Shown: positions 54,047 to 64,000 of the stretch, piece after piece
Layout: each line of letters opens with the position of its first letter
How positions within the stretch are numbered: the first letter of the stretch is position 1
Origin: Leptopterna dolabrata
Taxonomy: Eukaryota; Arthropoda; Insecta; Hemiptera; Miridae
Direction of reading: 5' to 3'
Assembly (NCBI GenBank): GCA_954871275.1
Contig: OX940978.1
Location: 41,064,078 to 41,128,077, forward strand
DNA: 64,000 nt
Program-made: the position numbers and the translations under genes
Notes under the pieces: generated by a model
Database searches by the model: none
What the model saw: the letters and a program-made list of their open reading frames with translations, nothing else
What the model was told of the DNA's origin: nothing

Positions 54047-54437
54047 TTTTGGTTTATTATTCTGCGAATAATACACCTATGTATTCGCTCAGCAAAAAAA
54101 TGTTTATAAGACCCCCTCAAAATTTTTTCTTTTACGTTTCAATGTGCTTAGATACCAAAAATGCAATGGCCGTTCGCCGTACGCTGTATCAAGCATATCT
54201 ACTTCATCTTTGGTCTAAAAAATTCGTTCTTTCGCACAGGTTCCATTTGGGCCCTAGTTGTGTCCCGAAACTTTGCAGAAAAATGAGTATAAAAATAGTT
54301 ATTTTTTGGTTTTTATTGAAATGAGCTATTGAGGTACCGTTTTCCATGTTGTTTAAGACAAGAAGACCGAATATGAAGTCGATTTTGACAAAAGAGTGGA
54401 AAATTGAGGTTCCAACGAAGTTTCAGCCTTGTTTTGT
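54047..54437 (+). mobile_element. Repeat family B, 5' fragment
   Basis: TTTTGGTTTATTATTCTGCG through the CGTTCGCCGTACGC, GGGCCCTAGTTGTGTCC and GACCGAATATGAAGTCG blocks. It stops at AACGAAGTTTCAGCC. Confidence 0.75.
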
Positions 54438-54940
54438 AATGCCACCTAACTTGTCTGGGGAATCATAGGGTGAGCTATTGACAGAAATTCGTGAAACTAT
54501 ATGTAGGTGCATGTTACTATTAGCTACTATTATTAAATATTATGTTTTCGATAGGTCCCGTTCGTAATGGTAACTGGTTTTGCTTTCTGACTATGCCTAC
54601 AGTCTTTGCCGATCCCTAAGCTCTCGAGGATCATCGTTGTTTCCCAACACACGAGCACACGCGATCGTTCATCGGCAAGAGGCGCAATAGAGGAATGCTG
54701 ACTTTATTACCTTATAATATGCAATGCGGCGGCGGTAGAGGAGCGGCAGTCCCCACGAGGGCGGCTAATCCTCGCGCCTGACGTCGTAGAATGAGGGGTC
54801 ATGTTCCTCAAGCGGCCACGATGCTCTAACTTCGGATGGCTGATCAACACCTCTTCAGGGCGTTCAATGATTCAGCCCATAGCGAAAGATCTGGCACTAC
54901 GCGCTGCTGCGTGATTGATAAGTAAAAGGCTCCGTTTTAG
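54438..54940. other. No feature seen
   Basis: GC-richer patch at 54725-54790 without a recognised motif. Confidence 0.4.
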
Positions 54941-55271
54941 CATGGAACATGCTTTAGCCTTGGACTAACTAGCCGAAAAATGTCACGCGGGATGGGTAAC
55001 GCGGAAGTGTCACGAAATTTTAACGATGATTTTCACGTACAACCGAGTAGTTGCTAGGGAAATGAAACTTCTTTCATTTTCATCGGACAAAAATCGTTTT
55101 CCATTCGTTGGAAAGCTCTTGATTTATCACGAATTTATTTCGTATTTGTTCTTGGTATTTATTTCGTAGTTTCATAATATAACTATATAAATGGATGTTA
55201 TAAATGGATAGTAAACAATGACGCTTGTTTGGTTGTCACTTGGTTGTAGCGCGGCTAAAGCATGTTCCATG
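54941..55271. repeat. 19-bp perfect inverted repeats bounding 331 bp
   Basis: CATGGAACATGCTTTAGCC (54941-54959) and its exact reverse complement (55253-55271). The interior is AT-rich with no frame of note. Possibly a short MITE; no target duplication seen. Confidence 0.6.
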
Positions 55272-55307
55272 TTTCTTGAATTTTAGCCGTAGGACCTAAG
55301 CAGTAAG

Positions 55308-55352
55308 CATCCGGGGGTCCAGGGGGCTTGCCCCCTGGCGAGGCGCGCAGCG
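55308..55352. repeat. GC palindrome CCAGGGGGC-TT-GCCCCCTGG
   Basis: 9-bp perfect arms around TT at 55319-55338, preceded by ATCCGGGGGT. A strong hairpin in AT-rich surroundings, of a form common in dispersed repeats. Confidence 0.75.
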
Positions 55353-57226
55353 CCGAGTTTCTTCTTTCCAGACGGTTTTACTTCCTCTGTGTTTCACTGA
55401 CGTGGATTGGCAAGGCCTGCATTGTAAAGCGCAAGCTAGCTGTTTTTCTCTGTCGTAGTACATAGTTCGTGGGAATGGTGGCGACTCGTTTTTCCCATGG
55501 TTTTTCTCCTCTTCAGAATTTCATAACTGGTTGAAAGGATGTGCAAATTTGCTATTTCATATTCTTACACATTACAAAACTAAAATACCTAATATAAATC
55601 TTACTACTACGTACCCTTCATACTTCACCTGAATAATGTTGAATTATTGCTAAAAGACCTGGAAAGCTGAGGGATTTCGTGAAATTTTGAAGGAAGACTG
55701 GAGGGATCCTGGAGTAGAGAAATAAACAGCCCGAGAAAATTCAAGAAAAGACTTGAGGAAACTAAAGCGAACGCCAGATCAGGAAACGGTGTTCTGCACG
55801 GAACATAGTTCGTAGTTCGAATCCAATTCGGTAGTTCATAATCGGAAAGTAATTTGTAGGTAATTCATAAGTAGTTTGTAGTAGTAATTCGAACTGATAG
55901 CTTGTAGTAAATAGTGCGAAATACCACGGTTCAGTAATTCATGGGAGAATTCATTTTTTGATGATTTTTAAAAGTTTTCTCAACGTTAATCCTTAATAGT
56001 GAGGATTAACAATATTGCTAAAAGAAAAATAAAAAATAAAAAATGAGTGGAGTTCATGGGCAGTTCATTCCATATTTCCGTCCCAATTTTCAAACCGATG
56101 CAGTGGTTTTATGGAGGAATCGGGGGCTGATTAGGCGTCAAACCATCTCATTAGGCGGGTGTACAAGATTTACTGTTGCATAAATCAGGGTTTAAGCATT
56201 TCCAACTCTTTCCGGAGAAGAGGGGACAGGACAGGACGCACTTAAACGATTTGCTAGACGTTTGAAGCCATAGCAGCGCCGCTAAAGATAGGATCATTAG
56301 CTTCTAAATGTCGCTCCGGGCTGTGCAATCTAGCGCCGTTTAGTTTTAAAGTGATCGCTCAATTAACTTGCCTTTCAGATGTTCGGGTCACTAAAGTGTT
56401 CTATTTTAGACGAAACCACAGTTTTGCATTTTCATAAATTGATAGGTACCTATTCTATTCACTTGTCGAACATTGAATAAACACTACCTATTATCTTTGA
56501 AGGTGGTGCAGGTAGAAAAAAATCTTTTCTAAAGATTTTCTAGAAAAAAAAAATCTTTTGTAAAAAATCATTTCAAATATTTGCTGAATTAATCCGTTTA
56601 CTAAGCAGATTGAACTGATTAATTCAACAGCTAGTTGAAAATTCCGTGGAAAGATACATCCAATGTATGCAAAGTACATAAAAGATAGTTTCCAGGATTT
56701 GACTCGTTCGTCTGATGTATGTCTGTGGAGATGTACAGGTAGAGATCGGCATATTAAATTTCTGGGGGATGCGAGAATAGCACGCTGTGAAGAATAGACT
56801 AGTTGGTCGGTTTCTTGTTGTTTTACTTGCATAATCGAGCTTTCTATGTCAGTAGCAGTATAAAGGTTTCTAAAACAAAATGGCACTACTACGTAGTGCC
56901 AAGATAAAGATAAACTATTAAGAAAATAGGCTAAGTACCTATCTTAAAATTATCTGTAACTGATAAAATTTGATTGCGAAACGGTACAAGTTACGGTAGT
57001 GATCAATAAAGTGTAGAAACAAATGTGGCAGCCTTTTCTAAACCCGTTGAAACTTTTGAACTAACATGGGCATATAAGGAATGGAGAGGAAGAGGTATGA
57101 ATTTGTAACCTTTAGAATGGATCAGGGGTAATCTTACTGAACTGATGAAATCAATATAATATCAATATAATAAGCAATATAATATATAGTTGGAATCTAT
57201 ACAACAAGAAAATAGAAAACTGAGCT
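55353..57226. other. No recognisable gene
   Basis: 55797-55950 repeats GTAGTTCG/AATTCGTAG-like words loosely. The 131-residue minus-strand frame near 56491-56886 has no recognisable motif. Confidence 0.4.
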
Positions 57227-58319
57227 AAAACGCTGCAAATCCCTGCACAACGGTTTATTATTTTGTATAGAATACCCTTCTGTTACAGATCACAGCTCTA
57301 TGTATAGATAACCCGTCTATATAATATAATATGTACTATTCTATGCATATTATGTAGATCGCAGACCCTCCGTAGGTTAGTACCTAACCCCGTACTCGTT
57401 ACTAGGTACCTACCTAAATCACGAGTCAAATGTTGCTAAAATAATTCTGCCGATGACAAACAGTACCTAACAAAAAGAAACACACATAATGAAGTTCTGA
57501 AAAGAAATTGTTGATGAGGAGTGAAAAAAGTTGCAAAAGTACCTACCAACAAACTCCAGCCCCTTCTACGTAGATGGTATAATGAACCGTTGTGTAATAA
57601 TTTACCGTTGAGTAATGATTTACCGTAGTAATAATTTACTCATCAATAATACTTCAACGTTTGTTCAAGTTTCACTACCTACCAACAAACTCCAAAAGAG
57701 CCATCATTTTTCAAATGAAATAATTATCACAGAACAACCAACTCGACTTCATACTCCGCCAATATAATCAGGTGATCCCTACCAATGATTGGCCGTATTC
57801 ACAAATTCCTATTGTGGGCGCGTCTCTGGTTACGAGATTTGGTTTGAATTGTATACAATTTCATTCACACTGGAGTCGAAAATGCCTGTCGGTGCAAACT
57901 TCGGGGCCTTACTGTGAACGAACGGCTGGACGTACGATGCTCCGGATGGTCTTAAAAAACTCGCAAGTTCTAGAACTATTTAAAACCGTAAAAATATTTA
58001 CGTAAAAAAATGGTATAGGCGTTTTGAAAATTTCAACCCCTATTTTGAACCCCTTACAGATGACTGACAGTAACGTCGAGCTTCGAGGACCAACTAGACG
58101 CCGAACGGAACCTATAACCCGAATTTCATCAATTTTTTTTCATGGTAACTAAGAAAAGTGGCCCGTACGGCGTACGGCGGACAGACAGAAATATTTTTAT
58201 TGCAGTTTTGGATTCTACATACCTTGAAACGTAAACCATCAAATTTTGAGGGGGGGTAAGAATTTTTTTTTTTTCATGCTCGATTCCAATGGTTCATTAT
58301 TGAAAATAATAAACCAAAA
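57227..58319 (-). mobile_element. Repeat family A, near full-length copy
   Basis: AAAACGCTGCAAATCCCTGC to AATAATAAACCAAAA, 1.09 kb. Nearly the same as 43994-45098 reversed: shared frames differ at only one residue over 77. It provides the uninterrupted reference for the Helitron insertion site (CCGTCTATATAATATAATAT near 57318). Confidence 0.85.
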
Positions 58320-58555
58320 TGAAAAACGTTATGGTAGGTGGATATATCCTTTTCTTCACTAATGGTCACTATATACAGGCAGTAAAAATCATTAATATGG
58401 TCGAACTACTGCTATTCAAATCCATACCTACCTGCATTAATGATAATCAACTGTTCTCAAGATATCCTCTCAATTGAATCCGCGTAGCTCTATTCGCAGT
58501 ATTCCTAGCACAGCCCCAAAAATCGTAGGGACAGTTTCTCACCCTTGCTCCCTCC

Positions 58556-58905
58556 GGTAAATTATTCAACAATGGTAAATTATTACTCAAAGGTAAATTA
58601 AAGCACAAAGGTTCATTATACTATCTACCTAGGAGGGGCACCTATACAGGTAAATTATTATACAACGGTTTATTATTTGCCTTATGCTTGATGAATAACT
58701 ACAAAATAATTAATGATGAAATTATTAAATCCCGCGCATTTGTAGGAAACTTTAATTCGTGGGCGGCTCCAGTACTCGATTTAGGACTTTCCTGGGTGGA
58801 GCTCGAGGCTATTGACCACAGAAAACAGTGATCCACGCAGAAGGGGCATCTATACAGGTAAATAATAAACCGTTGCGTAATAATTTGCATTGTTTTTACC
58901 ATGAA
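58556..58905. mobile_element. Family A satellite words and related terminus
   Basis: GGTAAATTATTCAACAATGG-like words three times, then GGTTCATTATACTATC and an AACGGTTTATTATTTG end; 58760-58900 matches 47700-47840. Boundaries uncertain. Confidence 0.5.
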
Positions 58906-60389
58906 ATGAAAAAATTCTTTCGACTTCTTCGTGAATTGCTTCCAGAAGGAAAACTCGTAATTAGCGAACTTTCTGGGTCATGTGAACGCAAATTTTTACT
59001 TTCCACGAGGACCAACGCAAGATTATGGTTACGCAGATGAATTTGATCTCTTACGGAATCTATCAAAATTTTCAAGGAAGAAAAAAAGAAAGAGAAAATA
59101 CGACTATTGTTTGCGCACAACATAATATTTCAAGGCCTTAAATGCTAAAATTGAATTGCGCAGTAAAGCTTCTAATCCTCTAAAATAAATAATTTCCCCT
59201 ATTTCTCCCCAGTATCTCAAAATTTGGAGATTCACACCTATTTTCGGCACATTCTATAAACCTACTCTTTTTTCATTTACCAAAGGTTACTATATACATC
59301 TGAGAGTATATTTATGCATGTTTAAATGACGCTGTAACCCAGGGAAATATTCAGGGTGTTCAAAATGGTATACATAGGTATATGGAAAATCCTACCTCCC
59401 ACGTCAACTTCGGGCAATTCAATTGTTTCCCAGAGAAGGCAAGGTGCAATCTCAAGCCACAACTAACTTAGGAAACCGAGGTAGCCGAAGAAATATCACT
59501 ATTATACCACATATTCACGCGAACCCCCCTCCCTTTTATTTTTTGCGCGCACCGAACAAGAATGATCATTTGACAAACATCCAATTACCGCTGCTGGATT
59601 CCACCTTAGTGAGAAAACTCGAGTATTTTTTTAAACCAAACTTTTTTGATGGGGGAATTCGTTGCAATATAAATAATAGATTATTAAAATAGTTTCCCCG
59701 AAGGCGGGTTTTATGATTGCAGCCTCGTTGGCAAGAGGGCTGGCGTCATTTAGTCGGTTTTTCAGAGCTTGATTCTGTTGCACTTAAAACTCCTTCTAAA
59801 TGAAATATAGGTACGTCCAATTACTACAGGCATCTTCTGTGCGGAATCCCGCACAGACCGGCCAGCGGAATGTAACAGCGGTTGAATGTTGCGCAGACTA
59901 AAAAAAAAATAAGTTATTTTATTTATTTATTTATTTCTATTTTCCTTACTCGAAAGGAACGAGACAGCACATTAAGTGCCTTGATAGAGCGCAAGGACGT
60001 AATTAAAGATGTTTGTGTAAACTATAAAGTTTATTGCTTAATTAACTCAGCTACTTGGCTTCCGAGGCAATAAAAACACTCATTCGCAACATTAGATGGT
60101 AGCCGTAAGATAGAAGTTTACGCGGGGAATTTCTAGATATTCATCGGAGCTCAGCGTGCCCACGCATATGGAACCTTGGCAGTTTGTTAGCAATTATCTT
60201 ATTACCTGACTGGGTTTCCTTTTCGAGAAATTACGTCTTTCAGAGGGTCGTTTGTGAAGAACCTCGAAAGATGGTTGTGACGAATTTATTGATTCCAGCT
60301 CATTCTGAATGATCCCCTCAGCCATAAATTTTTATATAAATAATCGGATATTGTACTATTCTATACATATTATGTAGATCACAGAACCT
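58906..60389. other. No recognisable gene
   Basis: The frame 59423-59692 lacks motifs. No repeat identified. Confidence 0.4.
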
Positions 60390-61600
60390 CCATGGTAACT
60401 AAGAAAAGTGGCCAGTACAGCGTAAGGCGGACAGACAGAAATTTTTGGTTTATTATTTTCAATAATGAACCATTGGAATCGAGCATGAAAAAAAAAAAAA
60501 AATTCTTACCCCCCCTTAAAATTTGATGGTTTACGTTTCAAGGTATGTAGAATCCAAAACTGCAATAAAAATATTTCTGTCTGTCCGCCGTACACCGTAC
60601 GGGCAACTTTTCTTAGATAAAATAAAAAAAATTGATGAAATTCGGGTTATAGGTTCCGTTCGGGGTCTAGTTGGTCCTCGAAGCTCGACGTTACTGTCAG
60701 TCATCTGTAAGGGGTTCAAAATAGGGGTTGAAATTTTCAGAACGCCGTAGCTTGAAAACTTTCCATGGAAGGGTATGGTTTTTTTTACGTTATTAAATTT
60801 GTCTTGAGCTAAACAATTTTTTGAGACCACCCGGAGCATCGTACGTCCAGCTGTTCGTGAGCACCAAAAAGCTTCGTCAACTCGATCGTGAATCAAACGG
60901 TATAAATCCGGCCCGGAATTCATAACTACGGAGCACATGATTATAATCAAGGTTGGCTGTATGAAGTCGAGTTGGTTGTTGTGCGATATTATTTCATTTG
61001 ACAAGTGATGGACTATAGGATTTTGTTGGTAGGTACTTCTGAAACTTGAAAAAACGTTGAAGTATTATTGATGGGTACATTATTACACAATGGCAAATTA
61101 TTACACACCGGCAAATTATTACACAACGGCTCATCTACCCAGAAGGGGCGGGATTTTGTTGATCGGTACTTTTGCAACTTGAACAACCGTTGAAGTATTA
61201 ATGATGGGCAAATTATTACACAACGGTTCATTATTCTATCTCCGTAGAAGGGGAAGCTATACAGGTAAATTATTACACAACGGTTTAGGTAGGTACCTAG
61301 TAACGAGTAGGTGGTTAGGTACTAACCTACGGAGGGTCGGCGATCTAAATAATATGTGTAGAATAGTACATATGTTATATAGAAGGGTTATCTATACAGA
61401 GAGCTGTGATCTGTAACAGGAGGGTATTCTGTACAAAATAATAAACCGTTGTGCAGGGATTTGCAGTGTTTTTATTGCATTTTCTGATTCTACATACCTT
61501 GAAACGTAAACCATCAAATTTTGAGGGAGGGGTTAGAATTTTTATTTTTTTTTCTTGCTCGATTCCAATGGTTCATTATTGAATATAATAAACCAAAAAA
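60390..61600 (+). mobile_element. Family A copy with terminal inverted repeats at both ends
   Basis: A 50-base reversed fragment (60390-60441) is followed by a forward copy from TTTTTGGTTTATTATTTTCA at 60442. The body ends GGATTTGCAGTGTTTTTATTGC near 61475 and is joined to a reversed copy of the first ~130 bases, ending TTCATTATTGAATATAATAA and AACCAAAAAA at 61600. This shows what a two-ended family A element looks like and suggests that other copies lost one end at the AAAACGCTGC junction. Confidence 0.7.
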
Positions 61601-63547
61601 ATAACGAGATTCGCTCCCCTTGTTACTGTGAACGTGAATCGGCTGTGCATTATTAGAAAATGTTTTTATGCTCATGTTGCTGATGACTTTCAAACACTTC
61701 GTTTCGAACCTGAAAGTGAAATGCACAAAGTCCAGTTTGCTTACCGAATTTCGCCATTTCGAAAAGGTTTGTTGGACTTCCAATATATTTATACAATAAT
61801 GTTAATGACGAGACGGATACTCGTAAAATATCAACAGTGATTCTGTTGGCAATAATTGGGGATTAACATGTTGGATTGTAGGCTCTAGTGATTTGAAAGT
61901 AATGTTTATTAGGAAAAGTTCCAAACTTCATCTCTGCGAATGTCGATATCGGGGTCCGAGACCTAATCATAATTTTTTTTTGGCCGTCGATCTAGCGATC
62001 TCGTATACAGTACCATAATATTACCCACTCCCTGTATTTGTGTGTGTTGGTTCCGCGGTGCCCGGTGTGTGGGTTTGGTGACACGGGACGCCAGGAAGAT
62101 GAGGCGAATGTGAACAACTAGTTTTGCGTTCTACAACTTGAAATTTCACTATTCAGGTACCTACTTTCAAGATGGACCACATCCAGATATCAAGTAAAGC
62201 TCCTGATGGGTCAATGACTAATATTTGACTAGGAGGCTTAGGTATAAAAAAATTTGAGACTTCCTCCATAAACATGCCGGCTGCCTCTGCAAATTTGTGT
62301 GGTGCCAACGCAGCCGTCTGCAACCAGTTTCGGAAATGTTTTGATCAAGATATTCATTTTACCACATGTGAAACATACAATTAAAACGAAGGAAAGTGTG
62401 AGAGGGGAGTTACGATGCTTAACTGAATAATGAACTGTTTTCTGAGGTATTTTGGTTGACCCGCATTTTAGCAGTTTACCGTTTTATACGCATTGGTGAT
62501 GCAACATGGGAGTGAGAAATAGTGAATAGGAATCGTTTCTTGTCGACAAGTCGGCATCTTGATGGTTCAAAAACCTTGTTGTATTTTGATGTTCAGTTAA
62601 TCTACTATGAGCCCGAACCTAGAACTATAGAACTCCACCGACTCATTATGAAAGTTCGTTTTAAAACTGTCTGGCCAGTTTCGGATTTTGATTGATGGAA
62701 AGCTCCTGAGGACCTTGAGCGACCCACAACAATTAATTTGTCTTTGAAAACCACTTTCCGAGACCATTCTCTGACTCCTTCTTCCCGCCCTCTTTTCCAC
62801 TAATTGCACTCAAAATTTTCAGATTGATGATTCTTAATGACTGTGGCTCCTTGTTGAAACGGGGAGAGTATTTGGGGGCGAGCACTGATTAAACAAACTT
62901 CCGTTTGAGGGCTATTAGTAGGTACCGATGCGGCTTGGACAAAAAATATAATAAACTTCAAGTAGTTATATAAGTACTTAGGTTTCATCTAATTGCGTTG
63001 GTTGTTTCATTATTGACAGTTCCGGAGTGAAATCTGTCACGTGGCTGTTGTTTGATCATCTTACCACAACACTTCTGGAAGATTAAGGGAACCTAACACT
63101 GAATGAGCAATTAACTACGTGACATTGCTTCTGTCAATCACAGAAGCAACTACAACAACTACAGTAGCCATGCAATTACTGTCATGATCACTAGGCATGA
63201 AAGCTTAGGATCAAATATATCATATCTCTGCTCTGAGGAAATTATTGCGGGGCTGGAAGACAAACAGGAATATATACTGGCGCAATAGCAAATGACATAA
63301 AATGAGAGGACGGCCGATCACGTCCGCAGCGCAGCGCCGGCAGGGCAGTTAGATGTGTTCCCACCCTGAGATGGTTGTTTACTTTACCGCTCATTCTTGT
63401 ACTGTCATCTTACAGCACCATTTGCGTTTGCTCGAGAACAGTTCATACACCGTTTAGCTCGCCCAACAAATACGCTTACACAGCCTTTGCTTCCAAGTTA
63501 TACTGGCGGAGTGGCGTCAAAACATAAGCCTGCATCATCCATCCCCA
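61601..63547. other. No recognisable gene
   Basis: Short frames on both strands (for example 61628-61840 plus, 62597-62809 minus) show no motif. Confidence 0.4.
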
Positions 63548-63590
63548 GTGGCGCAGCCAGGATTATTGAATAGGGGGGGGGGGGGGGGAG
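63548..63590 (+). mobile_element. Possible DNA-transposon terminus followed by a G run
   Basis: CAGTGGCGCAGCCAGGATTA, a few bases, then about 16 G. CAGTGGCG-A-CCAGG followed by a G run is the start of several common insect hAT/MITE families. No partner end is seen within the window. Confidence 0.4.
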
Positions 63591-64000
63591 TGTAAGGTTT
63601 GACTTTACAAAGTTGAATGTAAATTTAACAAAGCACTAAATGCTACAGGTAACGTCAGGTAAGGTAAACTGATAAAATAAAATATATTTATTTGGCAGCA
63701 ATTTTATTATGTAGGTACCTGCATTGTATTGTGTAACGAAACACAAAACCTTAAAGCATTTTTTACCCCCTACATGCGCCGTGGTCAGCCGCGCAGCCGG
63801 TCGCTTAACAGTAGACCGACATGAGGCCGGCCCGTCACCGTCACGATCGTCGGCCGTCGTGGCGTAAAATATATTTTTCTCAGTATTTGAAGGGAAGTGT
63901 TTCCGCAAACCCAGCATGTCAACGTTCAGGCGCCCACAGTTTGCCCGCCGTCATCTCTAAGTTTCTTGGCTACAATAAACTGCTCGTTTTGGCGGCCGTC
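63591..64000. other. No feature seen
   Basis: GC rises from about 63770 (GCCGCGCAGCCGGTCGC, CGATCGTCGGCCGTCGTGGCG). No motif supports a gene; the window ends here. Confidence 0.4.

Overview
This looks like AT-rich, intron- and repeat-dominated chromosomal DNA of an arthropod, most likely an insect. I see no bacterial gene organisation, no operons and no intact host gene. The order is not settled. Frequent short runs of the type TAGGTACCTACC, PIF1-type Helitrons, LINE tails and an arthropod-style initiator in an LTR are compatible with an insect such as a hemipteran, but that is inference. Almost everything I can support is mobile DNA, often nested, plus satellites and long palindromes.

The centrepiece is a complete, very young Ty3/gypsy-type LTR retrotransposon at 6805-14201. 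It has two 560-bp LTRs with no difference I can find, a 5-bp target duplication (AACCT), a primer-binding site, gag, a canonical -1 frameshift site (slippery heptamer, 6-nt spacer, 9-bp stem with the gag stop codon in its loop), pol (protease, RT, RNase H, integrase) and a third reading frame overlapping the end of pol. Downstream of the LTR TATA box and initiator lie four tandem hairpins. Each has a different but self-complementary outer stem and a near-invariant inner hairpin, and each carries a three-codon upstream ORF (ATG-NNC-GGT-TGA). A solo LTR of a related lineage on the minus strand at 2671-3282 has the same layout with six hairpins and a different core. These arrays are my best candidate for an undescribed system: a modular structured-RNA leader maintained across retrotransposon lineages.

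Region by region: 1-6.4 kb holds the solo LTR and decayed repeat fragments. 6.4-14.2 kb holds a 243-bp palindrome and the retrotransposon. 16.6-17.8 kb is a hAT-type element with 8-bp target duplications and a BED-like finger exon. 20.0-23.3 kb is a repeat (family A) interrupted by a chimeric Helitron with two 5' ends and expanded by a higher-order satellite. 23.9-24.7 kb is a LINE remnant. 27-41 kb is a dense cluster of a second repeat family (B), much of it arranged as large inverted pairs, together with a 1.5-kb foldback element with about 640-bp arms, arrays of short subterminal motifs and a 97-bp tandem repeat. 42-43 kb is a decayed LINE. 44-46 and 57-61.6 kb carry more family A copies. 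The remaining stretches show nothing I can name.

Most apparent ORFs elsewhere are chance frames or frames recurring inside repeat copies. Boundaries of diverged repeats are approximate because they were read by eye.
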